From Henriciella mobilis (GTDB lineage Bacteria > Pseudomonadota > Alphaproteobacteria > Caulobacterales > Hyphomonadaceae), in the NCBI RefSeq assembly GCF_003576315.1, contig NZ_QWFZ01000024.1:52800-116799 (forward strand): DNA of 64,000 bases, in the 5' to 3' direction. Within the stretch, counting starts at the first letter, position 1; each line of letters opens with the position of its first letter. Positions 41,215 through 50,354 of the stretch are shown piece after piece. Made by a program: the position numbers and the translations under genes. The notes beneath the pieces are model-generated. The model did not search any database. It was given only the letters and a program-made list of their open reading frames with translations, and was not told where the DNA came from.

Positions 41215-43812
41215 ATGACGTCACCCGCAACGACAGACGAAACCAGAATCGCCGAAGCTGATGATGAGCTGGGGCTGGGCACAGGCCGCCTAGACCATCT
41301 CGACCTGCTTCAGCTGGCATTCTGGGGCTGCCTGCTGATCGCTGTCGCCGCCGCCAGCGTTGCGATCGCGTGGCCGGATGCCGTCGGCAATACAGGCCCG
41401 ATCCTGCTGATCTCCATGGCCGCGGGTGGCATGGTCTTCCTGCTCTGGGTGCTGAAGGGCGCAGGGCGCCGCCTCGGCCTTTTCCCGCAGCGCGGTGCGG
41501 CCGCTGATGCGGTCAATGCCCAGATGCCGCGTTTCGGCTGGATCGAATCGCTCGACGAGGCGGTCCTGATCGCCGACCAGGGCGGCGCGCCGATTGCTGC
41601 CAATGAACGCTATCGTGAGCTGACGCGCATCGCGCTTGCCGGCCAGCAGGATTCGGCCGGGCCGGTCACGGTCGACCGGATCTTTAGCGCCAGCCCCGGA
41701 CTTGCCGCGCCGATCTTCCGGCTTTCAAAGTCCGCCAAGACCGGTGATGCGCACCGCGAAGTCCTGCCGGCCATGACGATCGGCTCCGATGCGCTGCCGG
41801 TGCAGTACGAGGCCAGCGTTTCCCCGCTGCCACGCGGGCGGATCATCTGGCGCCTGCGCCGGATCAACGGCGCGGAGAATGCGACCGGCGCGGCCGACAT
41901 GAAAGCGCTCTATGTCGAGGATGCCCCCATTGGCTTTTTCGCGGCCAAGCCCGACGGTACGCTGACCTATGCAAATGGCTGGTTGCGCGAACTGATCGGC
42001 CTGCCGGAAACGGCGAAGAATGTCCGCCTCGATGACATCATGCGCCCGGAATTCGTGAAGATGCTTGGCCGGGACAAGAAGTCAGGCGCGCCGGGCCGGG
42101 CGAACATCATGATCCGGACCCGCGACGGGGTTGAAATGCCGGTGCAGACCATGACGACATGGACCGGACGGGGCGCCGATGCGCAGGGCCGGACCGTGGT
42201 GGTCGGCAACAATCAGAACCAGCTCGAGGGCGAGGGCCGTTTCCTGGCGGCATCCGCCAGCCGCCCGGCCCGTCCCGATAGCGACCCGATGTTCGACGAC
42301 GCGCCGTTTGGCGCGGTGCGCCTGGAAGGCAATTCCGTCGAGAGCGCAATCATCATGGATGCGAACAAGGCCTTGCTGAAAATGGCCGAGGGACGGTCTG
42401 CGCCGGGCACGAAATTCTCCGACCTGTTCCTCGTGGATGAGGATGGCGAGGATGAGCTGTCCTCGAGGCTGATCGACGCAATCGACAAGCCTGTGCCGCT
42501 GAAACTGGCAGGCGATGAGCCGAAATCCGTGAACGTCTTCGTGACGCTGGACAATCTCGGCCAGCCGTCGGTTGCCTACATCATCGACATGACCGAGCAG
42601 AAAGAGCTCGAGCTGCGCCTGGCGCAGGGTGAGAAGATGCAGGCCATCGGCCAGCTTGCCGGCGGCGTTGCGCATGACTTCAACAATGTGCTGACCGGCA
42701 TCATGCTCAACAATGACGAGCTGATGACCCGTCACCCTGTCGGCGATCCGTCCTATGAAAATCTGAAGTCGATCCATGAGTTCTCGGTGCGCGCGAAGGA
42801 CCTTGTGCACATGCTGCTCGCCTATGCGCGCCAGCAAACCTTCAAGCGCGAAGTGTTCGATGTGAACGACTTCCTGTCTGAGCTCTCCATCCTGCTGCGT
42901 CAGATCCTCGACGAGCGGATCGAGTTCCAGAACATCCCGCAGCGCAACCTGCCTTATGTGAAGGCGGACAAGAACCAGCTCGAAACTGCGATCTTCAACC
43001 TCGTCACAAATGCGCGCGATGCGATGCTTCAGAATGGCCGTGCCGGTGGCAGCCTGACGATCCGTACGTCCCGGGCTACGGGCGCCGATGCGCACAAGCA
43101 TGGCTTCAATTTCGTCGAAGACGGCGATTACCTGCTCATCGAGATCGCCGATACCGGCCACGGCATCCCGGCCAATATCATGGACAAGATCTTCCAGCCC
43201 TTCTTCACGACGAAGGATGTCGGCGTCGGCACGGGGCTTGGCCTTGCCACGGTCTACGGCATCATCAAGCAGTCCGAAGGCTATGTCTGCCCGATTTCCA
43301 AGGTTGGCGAAGGCACGACCTTCCAGATCTATCTGCCGGCCCTTCGCGCTGACGAAATCCCGCAGCCTGAGATTGTCGGCCCCGAGGAAGAAGCCGTCGA
43401 CCATCGTCCCGTGGACATTTCCGGTCGCGGCAAGATCCTGCTGGTCGAGGACGAGAAGGGGGTTCGTGACATCGCGGTCATGCACCTCATCTCGCGCGGC
43501 TATGAGGTTGTCGCGGCCGAGGATGGCGAGGAAGCGCTCGAAATCCTCGAGGACGAGGCCGGCACGTTCGATCTCGTCATCTCGGATGTCGTCATGCCGG
43601 GCATGGACGGCCCTGCGCTTATCAAGGCGGCGAAGGAACAGCTCGGCGATGCCCGTGTGATCTTCATCTCCGGCTATGCCGAACGCGATCTTGCCAAGAA
43701 GCTGGACGACGACCGCGAGGTGTCCTTCCTGCCGAAGCCGTTCAGCGTGCGCCAGCTGGCTGAACGCGTGAAGCAGCAGCTGAGCCTGCGCAAGGAACGT
43801 GAAGCGGCGTAA
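41215..43812 (+). CDS. cckA: Cell-cycle hybrid histidine kinase CckA
   Basis: 865 residues; the ATG at 41215 is placed 10 nt after GGAG. Two membrane helices (about 31-53 and 60-80), PAS-like regions (about 110-200, 230-320 and 355-455), a HisKA domain with H487 in GGVAHDFNNVLTGIML, a HATPase domain (N-box VTNARDAM, GHGIP, GVGTGLGLATVYG) and a receiver domain with D791 (ISDVVMPGMDGP). HDFNN and this architecture identify CckA, which passes phosphate through ChpT to CtrA and CpdR, or removes it when bound to c-di-GMP. It is longer than Caulobacter CckA because of the PAS-like region. The FlbT and FliM-like genes nearby are probable outputs of the same circuit. Confidence 0.92.
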   Translation: MTSPATTDETRIAEADDELGLGTGRLDHLDLLQLAFWGCLLIAVAAASVAIAWPDAVGNTGPILLISMAAGGMVFLLWVLKGAGRRLGLFPQRGAAADAVNAQMPRFGWIESLDEAVLIADQGGAPIAANERYRELTRIALAGQQDSAGPVTVDRIFSASPGLAAPIFRLSKSAKTGDAHREVLPAMTIGSDALPVQYEASVSPLPRGRIIWRLRRINGAENATGAADMKALYVEDAPIGFFAAKPDGTLTYANGWLRELIGLPETAKNVRLDDIMRPEFVKMLGRDKKSGAPGRANIMIRTRDGVEMPVQTMTTWTGRGADAQGRTVVVGNNQNQLEGEGRFLAASASRPARPDSDPMFDDAPFGAVRLEGNSVESAIIMDANKALLKMAEGRSAPGTKFSDLFLVDEDGEDELSSRLIDAIDKPVPLKLAGDEPKSVNVFVTLDNLGQPSVAYIIDMTEQKELELRLAQGEKMQAIGQLAGGVAHDFNNVLTGIMLNNDELMTRHPVGDPSYENLKSIHEFSVRAKDLVHMLLAYARQQTFKREVFDVNDFLSELSILLRQILDERIEFQNIPQRNLPYVKADKNQLETAIFNLVTNARDAMLQNGRAGGSLTIRTSRATGADAHKHGFNFVEDGDYLLIEIADTGHGIPANIMDKIFQPFFTTKDVGVGTGLGLATVYGIIKQSEGYVCPISKVGEGTTFQIYLPALRADEIPQPEIVGPEEEAVDHRPVDISGRGKILLVEDEKGVRDIAVMHLISRGYEVVAAEDGEEALEILEDEAGTFDLVISDVVMPGMDGPALIKAAKEQLGDARVIFISGYAERDLAKKLDDDREVSFLPKPFSVRQLAERVKQQLSLRKEREAA

Positions 43813-43823
43813 AGCCTGAAAGC

Positions 43824-44711
43824 CTAGTCGGCCCGCCAGCGGGCACAGATGGCGGTCGGAAGCATCCGGCCGCTTTTCTGTTCCGGGATGGCCATCTCGC
43901 CCATCTCGATGCGCCCGCCAAACGGCTCCAGCCGGTCACCAAGGGCCTGGGCAAGTGCGATGTGCGAGAGGCGCACGGCATAGGCGGTGAGGATCACGAA
44001 TAGCGGCTCGTCGACCAGAAGCGGAACGATCGCATCAAGCAGGGCCGGCAGGTCCTCCTCGAATTTCCAGGTCTCGCCATTGGTGCCGCGTCCGAACTTT
44101 GGCGGGTCGAGAATGATGGCGTCATATTTATTGCCACGCCGGCCTTCGCGCGCCACGAACTTCATCGCATCATCGGCAATCCAGCGGATCGTGCGGTCGT
44201 CGAGGCCCGAGAGCGACTGGTTCTCCTTGCCGAAGCCGTTTGATTTCGGGCTGGCGTCGAGATGGACAACCTCTGCGCCGGCCTGGGCACAGGCGAGCGA
44301 CATCATCCCGGTATAGCCGAAGAGGTTCAGCACTTTCGCCGGACGGCCAGCGGCCTTTAGCTGTTCGATGGCGAAAGCCCAGTGAACGGAGTGTTCCTGG
44401 AAGACGCCGAGATGCCGGAAGGGCGTGCGGCGGGCATTGAATGTCAGGCCATGCCATTCGACCGGCCAGTGGTCCGGCGCCTTCGGATTGAGCTTGCGCC
44501 ACTGGCCGCGCTCATCGTCGCCGGCCTTGGCGTCGAACCAGGCATCGGCCTTCCAGGTCTTCACCGGTTTTTGCGGGCGCCAGAAAGCCTGAGGATCGGG
44601 CCGTACGACGGTCTGAGAGCCGAAGCGCTCGAGTTTCATCCCGTCCCCGGAGTCGAGCAGGGCATAGTCTTTCCAGTCGTCAGCGAGGAACAGGGTCTGG
44701 TCGTACTTCAT
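43824..44711 (-). CDS. Class I SAM-dependent RNA methyltransferase (RlmI-like)
   Basis: 295 residues from the ATG at 44711 (MKYDQTLFLADDWKDYALLD). LNLFGYTGMMSLACAQAGAEV is the SAM loop, VHLDASPKSN the following acidic strand, and IILDPPKFGRG the catalytic DPPK/R motif of m5C or N2-G methyltransferases. No PUA domain precedes it, unlike E. coli RlmI, so the exact target is uncertain. It lies 10 bp downstream of a SpoU methyltransferase gene on the same strand, so two RNA-modifying enzymes appear in one operon. Confidence 0.87.
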   Translation of the reverse strand: MKYDQTLFLADDWKDYALLDSGDGMKLERFGSQTVVRPDPQAFWRPQKPVKTWKADAWFDAKAGDDERGQWRKLNPKAPDHWPVEWHGLTFNARRTPFRHLGVFQEHSVHWAFAIEQLKAAGRPAKVLNLFGYTGMMSLACAQAGAEVVHLDASPKSNGFGKENQSLSGLDDRTIRWIADDAMKFVAREGRRGNKYDAIILDPPKFGRGTNGETWKFEEDLPALLDAIVPLLVDEPLFVILTAYAVRLSHIALAQALGDRLEPFGGRIEMGEMAIPEQKSGRMLPTAICARWRAD

Positions 44712-44721
44712 TCGGAATTCC

Positions 44722-45534
44722 TCAGGCAAAGTCCCTCTGGCGCCAGGCTTCATAGGTCATGATCGCTGTCGCCTGGGCGAGGTTGAGGCTGTCGGCGCCG
44801 CCGCGCATCGGGATAAGGCAGAGTGTGTCGCAGCGCGCCTCGATGTCATCCGGCAGTCCGGACTGTTCATTGCCCATCAGGATGACGGTGCCGCGCGCCA
44901 TGTCGATATCGGTGTGCCGCGCCGTGCCGTTCACGCTCGCGGCGACCATGTTCAGGCCGCCACGCGACCGCCATGTGTCGAAGGCGTCGAATCCGGCATG
45001 GACGAATGGCATGTCGAAGACCGAACCCATGGAGGCGCGCACGGCCTCGATACTGTAGGGATCGCAGCAACGGTTGATCAGCACGACGCCGGAAATGCCG
45101 GCGCAGTCGGCGGTGCGCAGGATGGTGCCGAGATTGCCCGGATCGCGGACCTCGTAGAGGCCAATCCAGAGATCGCGAGCTGACGCGGTCACGTCATCGA
45201 GGCCGAGATGACGCTGTTTGAAGGCGCCGATCACCGATTGCGGGTTGTCCTTGCGGGCAATCTGCCCGGCGAGCCTGTCGGGCACCTGTACGGTGCGTGT
45301 GCCAGCGGTCTTCGCCCGCTCGATGAGCGTCTGCACAAAGCCGCGTTCAGCGCTCGAGGCCGAGACGACGAGGCTGTCCAGCTGCCAGCCCGCCTGCAGG
45401 CCCTGTTCGACGAGGCGGGCCCCTTCGGCCAGGAACAACCCCGATTCGTTGCGCGTCTTCTTCCGGTCGAGACTCCGCAGGGTCTTGATCAGAGGATTGG
45501 CAGTGCTGGATATGATTTCGAGCGATGCAGGCAT
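44722..45534 (-). CDS. TrmH/SpoU-family RNA 2'-O-methyltransferase
   Basis: 270 residues. The start at 45534 gives MPASLEIISSTANPLIKTLRSLDRKKTRNESG, a typical N-terminal substrate-binding domain with the LAEGARL motif. SpoU motifs follow: LYEVRDPGNLGTILRTADCAG (motif 1), GNEQSGL (motif 2) and IPMRGGADSLNLAQATAIM (motif 3), which form the knotted SAM site. The probable product is a ribose-methylated nucleotide in 23S rRNA. It is followed at once by the RlmI-like gene. Confidence 0.9.
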   Translation of the reverse strand: MPASLEIISSTANPLIKTLRSLDRKKTRNESGLFLAEGARLVEQGLQAGWQLDSLVVSASSAERGFVQTLIERAKTAGTRTVQVPDRLAGQIARKDNPQSVIGAFKQRHLGLDDVTASARDLWIGLYEVRDPGNLGTILRTADCAGISGVVLINRCCDPYSIEAVRASMGSVFDMPFVHAGFDAFDTWRSRGGLNMVAASVNGTARHTDIDMARGTVILMGNEQSGLPDDIEARCDTLCLIPMRGGADSLNLAQATAIMTYEAWRQRDFA

Positions 45535-45711
45535 TTCGCGGCCTTTAGCACACACTTGCCTGAAAACAATTGATGCGGCATGCATCGAGCTGTTGAGACG
45601 AACTGTTCCGGGTGATCAAAGGGACGCCGGAAGATTGAGGGGCATCAACATTCGGCCACACTCCGCTGTAATCGGTATGCCCTAAAGCGCCCTGGAAATG
45701 GAGCCTGCAGT

Positions 45712-47022
45712 ATGGACATGATTCAAGAGTATATCTGGTTTGCCCTGGGTGGGGCGGCCTTTGTCGCCTTTCTTCTGGGCCTGATCATCCGGGGTATGAT
45801 GAGCGCGGGCAAGACCCGTCGTGCCACGGTCGAGCGGGATGTTGCAATCACCGAGCTCGAGCAGGTCCGGAGCGAACTCGACAGTCTGTATGCCGCCCAG
45901 CGCAAACAGCGAGAGCAGGCCGCGGCGAGTTCGGCCATTGCACCCGAAGAGCTCAAGGAACTTGACGAACGCCTCGCGCAGGTGTCAAGCGAACTGGAAA
46001 GCGCCAAGGCGGAGCTGCAGGCCCTGCGCGATGCGCGCACGGAAGCGCCCGATCAAAACACAGGCTCAGACGAAGTCGGGGAACTGAAATCCCGCAACAG
46101 CTATCTTGAAGAGCGTGTCGGCGAGCTTGAGGCAAGAATTCATGAGCTGGGGCAGGGACCGGCCGAATCTGCCGAGTCGTCCGGCGAAGAGGACCCAGAG
46201 CAGAAGAAGGACTGGCAGATCGACTTCCTGAAGACCCGGGTCGCGGCGCTGGAGGAGAAGCTGGTCGAAGCCGGGAATGCCGCTGCGGTCCCGGCTGAAG
46301 CGCCCGTCGACAAGGCGGCCGATGAAGAGCTGGCGCGCCTGCGCTGGCGCAACCGTTACCTTGAAGGGCGCCTGGCCTATTTCGAGGAGTCACCCGCCGA
46401 GGAGCCGGCCGCGCCGCCCCCAGCCGAGGAAGTCCCGGCCGTCGAGGAAGATGCGCCTGAAGCGGTCGCCGAGGCCTCGAACGATACCGGCGACGAGATG
46501 CCCGACAATGTCACCTCGATCGATGTCGCATCCGAGACAGAGTCGACGGTCGAGGATGACGGGCAGGACGAGGATGAGAGCGAGCACCCGTCCGAGAAAA
46601 TGTTGCGGGCCCTCGACGCCAGCGAAGCGGATAATGCGGAAGACACGGTCGAGGAAGAGGACCCCGGTGACGATGACGCAAACGAGTATGAGCCGGAAGA
46701 AGAGGCCGCTTCAGATGCGTCGTCCGAGGATGACGAGACCGAAGACGAGGATGAGGAGCCCGAAATTGCCGGTGTGGCACCGCCCGCTCTCGAAAAGGCA
46801 GATGGCCAGGCCGACGATCTTACGCTCATCACCGGTGTTGGCCCGCGCATCCAGACCATCCTGAATGAGCTCGGCATCTGGCATTTCTCGCAGATCGCCG
46901 AATGGTCGCCGGAAAACGAGATCTGGATCGATGACCAGCTGAACTTCGCCGGACGGGTGAGCCGGGAGGACTGGGTCAGCCAGGCGCGCGAGCTGGTATC
47001 GGCCAACCAGAAGGCAGACTGA
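45712..47022 (+). CDS. Membrane-anchored acidic coiled-coil protein with C-terminal HhH-like domain
   Basis: 436 residues. One N-terminal helix (YIWFALGGAAFVAFLLGLII) anchors it; a coiled coil follows (about 40-165, repeated ELEQVRSEL, LDERLAQVSSELESAKAEL and so on). A very acidic, disordered tract covers about 220-360. The last 69 residues start DDLTLITGVGPRIQTILNEL and contain FSQIAEWSPENEIWIDDQL and FAGRVSREDWVSQARELV, a helix-hairpin-helix-like domain also found at the end of some NuoE and L21-fusion proteins. Its role there is unknown. The acid tract could bind metal or basic proteins, but I see no evidence for a specific role. Confidence 0.75.
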   Translation: MDMIQEYIWFALGGAAFVAFLLGLIIRGMMSAGKTRRATVERDVAITELEQVRSELDSLYAAQRKQREQAAASSAIAPEELKELDERLAQVSSELESAKAELQALRDARTEAPDQNTGSDEVGELKSRNSYLEERVGELEARIHELGQGPAESAESSGEEDPEQKKDWQIDFLKTRVAALEEKLVEAGNAAAVPAEAPVDKAADEELARLRWRNRYLEGRLAYFEESPAEEPAAPPPAEEVPAVEEDAPEAVAEASNDTGDEMPDNVTSIDVASETESTVEDDGQDEDESEHPSEKMLRALDASEADNAEDTVEEEDPGDDDANEYEPEEEAASDASSEDDETEDEDEEPEIAGVAPPALEKADGQADDLTLITGVGPRIQTILNELGIWHFSQIAEWSPENEIWIDDQLNFAGRVSREDWVSQARELVSANQKAD

Positions 47023-47149
47023 CCGGCCCGGAGGCGGCCAACGGCTTCAGCTCCCGTTCATTCTGGCGCCATCATACGGTCACCATCGAACTCTATCCGG
47101 TTGTCAGAGTTAATAGACACAGGGTAAAGATTGCCGATTGGAGGTGACC

Positions 47150-48010
47150 ATGGCGAACGAACTGAATCTGGATGGCGCAGAGCGCGTCGAAATCGACGGC
47201 GAACTGCTTCGGGACTTGCCGAAGGTCAACCTGTCGAGGCGGGCGATTATTTCGGGGCTGGCGGCTGGCAGCGTCTTCCCGATCCTGTCGAGCTGCACGA
47301 CCAATCCTTATACGGGGCAGACTGAGCTCGCCTTCATGGGCGATCAGCAGATCGCGTCCATGGCCGCTTCGGCCTGGACCGACCTGAAGGCACAGACACC
47401 GCAGACCTCGAGTGCCTCGATGAAAAACCGCGTGCTCAATGTCTGGAGCCGGATTGAAAGCAAGACACCGAAAGCCGGTGAACAATGGGATGTTGCGGTC
47501 TTCGATACCGATGACGTGAATGCCTTCGTGATGCCCGGCAACCGCGTCGGCGTCTATCGCGGCATTGTGGAACTCGTCGAGAATGACGACCAGCTGAGTT
47601 CGGTCCTCGGACACGAGGTCGGCCATACGGTCTACCGCCATGCCAACCGCCGCCTGTCCCGCGCCATGCTGGCCCAGGGTGCGCTCGCAGCCGGGCAGGT
47701 TGCCCTGTCCACGTCGGAAACCGCCAGCCAGTATGGCGGCGCGATTGCCGCGCTTGGCGGCGCCGCTGTGCAGTTCGGTGTGATCCTGCCCTATAGCCGC
47801 CAGAGCGAACTGGAAGCTGACCGCGCCGGTGTCGATTACATGCATGAGGCCGGATACGACGTCACGCAGTCGGTCCGCCTGTGGCAGGTTATGGACGCCA
47901 ATTCGTCAGGCAGCCGCCAGCCGGAATTCCTGTCGACCCACCCCCATCCATCCACCCGGATCGATGAGCTGGTGCGCTATATCAATGCCAAGGGCTATGC
48001 CTTGATGTAA
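47150..48010 (+). CDS. Active M48 zinc metalloprotease, probable Tat-exported lipoprotein
   Basis: 286 residues from the ATG at 47150, after TTGGAGGTGACC. Residues 28-35 (NLSRRAII) resemble a twin-arginine signal and the lipobox ends at C49 (PILSSC), so the protein is probably exported folded and lipidated. The active site is H155-E-V-G-H159, with the third ligand in ELEADRAG, and FLSTHPHPSTRID is the conserved C-terminal motif of LoiP/YggG-like proteases. It should degrade or process envelope proteins. The pseudo-M48 at 32.9 kb lacks this site, which makes the pair a useful comparison. Confidence 0.9.
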   Translation: MANELNLDGAERVEIDGELLRDLPKVNLSRRAIISGLAAGSVFPILSSCTTNPYTGQTELAFMGDQQIASMAASAWTDLKAQTPQTSSASMKNRVLNVWSRIESKTPKAGEQWDVAVFDTDDVNAFVMPGNRVGVYRGIVELVENDDQLSSVLGHEVGHTVYRHANRRLSRAMLAQGALAAGQVALSTSETASQYGGAIAALGGAAVQFGVILPYSRQSELEADRAGVDYMHEAGYDVTQSVRLWQVMDANSSGSRQPEFLSTHPHPSTRIDELVRYINAKGYALM

Positions 48011-48036
48011 GCGATGCGCCTGCCCTCAGGCTGACT

Positions 48037-48067
48037 GACCCGGCGGGCTTGACCTGCCGGGTCTTTT
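48037..48067 (+). terminator. Rho-independent terminator of the M48 lipoprotein gene
   Basis: GACCCGGC (48037-48044) pairs with GCCGGGTC (48056-48063), followed by TTTT, 27 nt past the stop. It separates this gene from the ribosomal block. Confidence 0.85.
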
Positions 48068-48217
48068 CGTGTGTATCGCGCCCTTCGCTCAGGCAATGGG
48101 CGAACCCCTCGTGGGAGGTGCCGGCGGAGAAGACCATCGCCGGGCTGCACCACGGGACCTCTACAAACGGCGGCCGGATCGAAAGACCACCGGCCGGAAA
48201 CAGCCAGAGAGGATAAC

Positions 48218-48661
48218 ATGGCTAAGAAACTGCTGGGGCAGCTCAAGCTCCAGATCCCGGCCGGTGCGGCCAACCCGTCTCCACCTGTTGGTCCTGCGCT
48301 CGGTCAGCGCGGCATCAACATCATGGAATTCTGCAAGGCCTTCAATGCGAAGACCGAGAAGATGGAGAAGGGCCTGCCGATCCCTGTCGTGATCGACTAT
48401 TATCAGGACAAGTCCTTTACCTTTGTCACCAAGACGCCGCCTGCGAGCGTGCTTCTGAAGAAGGCTGCCGGCCTGAAGATCGGCAAGCCGAATTCGGGTG
48501 CCAAGCAGCCGGGCAAGGATGTTGCCGGCAAGGTGACGGTTGCCCAGTGTCGCGAGATCGCCGAACTGAAAATGGTCGATCTCAATGCTAACGACCTCGA
48601 CGCTGCGACGGAAATCATCAAGGGTTCCGCGCGCTCGATGGGTCTCGACGTGGTGGGGTGA
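48218..48661 (+). CDS. rplK: 50S ribosomal protein L11
   Basis: 147 residues. [34 protein letters not shown] is typical, with the proline-rich [10 protein letters not shown] linker contact. L11 binds 23S rRNA at the GTPase-associated centre, where it takes part in factor binding and the RelA response. The start follows AGAGAGGATAAC. In most bacteria secE and nusG precede rplK; here a peptidase gene and terminator do, so the rplKA transcript begins in the 150-bp gap at about 48070-48217. Confidence 0.98.
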   Translation: MAKKLLGQLKLQIPAGAANPSPPVGPALGQRGINIMEFCKAFNAKTEKMEKGLPIPVVIDYYQDKSFTFVTKTPPASVLLKKAAGLKIGKPNSGAKQPGKDVAGKVTVAQCREIAELKMVDLNANDLDAATEIIKGSARSMGLDVVG

Positions 48662-48665
48662 GACA

Positions 48666-49358
48666 ATGGCTCAAGGAAAACGTTATCGCGCAGCTGCTTC
48701 CACGGTTGAGGCCACAAAGGTCTACGGCCTTGCCGAAGCCATCAAGCTGGTGAAGTCCAACGCGAACGCAAAGTTCGACGAGACGATCGAAGTCGCCGTC
48801 AATCTCGGTGTTGATCCGAAATATGCCGACCAGATGGTCCGCGGCATGGTCACCATGCCCTCCGGCACCGGCAAGAACGTCCGCGTGGCTGTGTTCGCCC
48901 GCGACGCCAAGGCCGAGGAAGCCAAGGAAGCCGGTGCGGACTTTGTCGGCGCCGAAGACCTGATGGAACAGGTCCAGGGCGGCATGATGGATTTCGACCG
49001 CGTCATCGCGAGCCCGGACATGATGGCGATTGTCGGCCGTCTCGGTAAGGTGCTCGGCCCGCGCGGCCTGATGCCGAACCCGAAAGTCGGCACCGTCACG
49101 CCGAATGTCGCGCAAGCGGTGAAGGACGCCAAGGGCGGCTCCGTCGAGTTCCGTGTCGAGAAGCAAGGCATCATCCATGCCGGCATCGGCAAGGCGAGCT
49201 TCAGCGAAGCCGACCTGGAAAAGAACGTGAAGGCGTTCATCGATGCGCTGATGAAAGCCAAGCCGTCAGGCGCCAAGGGCACCTATCTGAAGAAGGTCGC
49301 CCTGTCCTCGACCATGGGCCCGGGCGTCCAGGTCGATACCGCCGAGGCGCTCGCCTGA
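48666..49358 (+). CDS. rplA: 50S ribosomal protein L1
   Basis: 230 residues starting 4 nt after rpl[31 protein letters not shown] and [22 protein letters not shown] are L1 signatures. L1 binds the mobile stalk of 23S rRNA near the E site. In E. coli it also represses its own operon by binding the mRNA near the rplK start; the 5' leader here is short, and no clear mimic was checked. A terminator follows 34 nt after the stop. Confidence 0.98.
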   Translation: MAQGKRYRAAASTVEATKVYGLAEAIKLVKSNANAKFDETIEVAVNLGVDPKYADQMVRGMVTMPSGTGKNVRVAVFARDAKAEEAKEAGADFVGAEDLMEQVQGGMMDFDRVIASPDMMAIVGRLGKVLGPRGLMPNPKVGTVTPNVAQAVKDAKGGSVEFRVEKQGIIHAGIGKASFSEADLEKNVKAFIDALMKAKPSGAKGTYLKKVALSSTMGPGVQVDTAEALA

Positions 49359-49391
49359 TCGCTCCGTTGACGGACAAGTGATATCGACAGG

Positions 49392-49424
49392 CACCCGGGT
49401 CTCGCGGCCCGGGTGTTTGCTTTT
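49392..49424 (+). terminator. Rho-independent terminator after rplA
   Basis: CACCCGGG (49392-49399) pairs with CCCGGGTG (49408-49415), followed by TTTGCTTTT. It separates rplKA from rplJL, so the latter has its own promoter in the 49425-49540 region. Confidence 0.85.
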
Positions 49425-49540
49425 GAGCCGGATTCGAAGTAGCGTTTCGGAAAGCGACGCAAGACAACCCCGCCCGGATGCTATTTTCTGTTGGCGAGGG
49501 GTTGCAGCGCCGTGGATAACACGTTAACAGGCACGGCTCG

Positions 49541-49578
49541 ACGGGAGATCACCGAACCATTCGGCGGCCTCCCGTTTT
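49541..49578 (+). promoter_or_regulatory. Attenuator-like hairpin in the rplJ leader
   Basis: ACGGGAG (49541-49547) pairs with CTCCCGT (49569-49575), with an inner CCGA/TCGG stem and TTTT directly after. It resembles an early terminator in the 5' untranslated region of rplJL. Confidence 0.5.
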
Positions 49579-49659
49579 CCTGTCCAAGACCATGGGTCCT
49601 GCCATACGGCTTGTAATTCCCATGATAGACGGGGTGAGGCGACTGTCGAGGCTACCGGA

Positions 49660-49775
49660 TTTTGCGATCCGGCCGGTCGGGTTCGCCAGGCCCTGGGCAG
49701 GCGCTGAAGGCAGCCCGGTGGCTGCTCTAGGCGAATTCCCGGGCGCCCGGATGGGCCGGACGCCTTAGAAGGAGA
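49660..49775 (+). ncRNA. Probable L10 leader (rplJL autoregulatory RNA)
   Basis: The 120 nt before rplJ include GCTGAAGGCAGCCCGGTGGC (49703-49722), which resembles the kink-turn and stem of the L10-L12 binding site known from other bacteria, followed by further GC-rich stems and the AGAAGGAGAT ribosome site. Binding by L10(L7/L12)4 would block translation of rplJ. I judged this by motif, not by a covariance model. Confidence 0.5.
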
Positions 49776-49781
49776 TCCGCA

Positions 49782-50297
49782 ATGGATAAAGCTGGAAAAG
49801 CCGAGTCCCTGAAAACCCTTCGTGGTGTTTTCGAGGAGTCGGGGGTGGTTGTTGTCGCCCGCTATACCGGTCTGACTGTTGCGGAAATGACCAAGCTGCG
49901 TGGAGGCCTGCGAGAGCAGGGCGCCGCGCTGAAGGTGGTCAAGAACCGTCTGGCGAAAATCGCGCTTGACGGTAAGGGCGGCGATGCGGCCCTGGAACTT
50001 TTCCAGGATCAGACTGTCATCGCCTATTCGCCGGATCCGGTTGCTGCTGCCAAGGCTGCTGCGGATTTTGCGAAGGAAAACGAGAAGCTCGTTTTGATCG
50101 GTGCGATCATGGACGAGCAGGTGCTCGACGCTTCCGGCGTCCAGGACCTCGCCAAACTGCCCTCCCTTGATCAGCTTCGCGGCAAGCTTATCGGCCTCAT
50201 CCAGGCTCCGGCGACCAAGGTCGCAGGCGTGGTTCAGGCCCCGGCTAGCCAACTGGCTCGTGTCATCAGTGCGTACGCCAACAAGGACGCCGCCTGA
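49782..50297 (+). CDS. rplJ: 50S ribosomal protein L10
   Basis: 171 residues: MDKAGKAESLKTLRGVFEESGVVVVARYTGLTV, then LKVVKNRLAKIA and the C-terminal helical tail that carries the L7/L12 dimers. L10 forms the base of the ribosomal stalk and represses its own mRNA through the leader upstream. The ATG follows AGAAGGAGAT. rplL follows 57 bp later. Confidence 0.98.
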   Translation: MDKAGKAESLKTLRGVFEESGVVVVARYTGLTVAEMTKLRGGLREQGAALKVVKNRLAKIALDGKGGDAALELFQDQTVIAYSPDPVAAAKAAADFAKENEKLVLIGAIMDEQVLDASGVQDLAKLPSLDQLRGKLIGLIQAPATKVAGVVQAPASQLARVISAYANKDAA

Positions 50298-50354
50298 CCG
50301 GTCATTTTCCCAAGCTGACAGACCAAACCTCATCCCGAACTAGGAACTTTAGAT

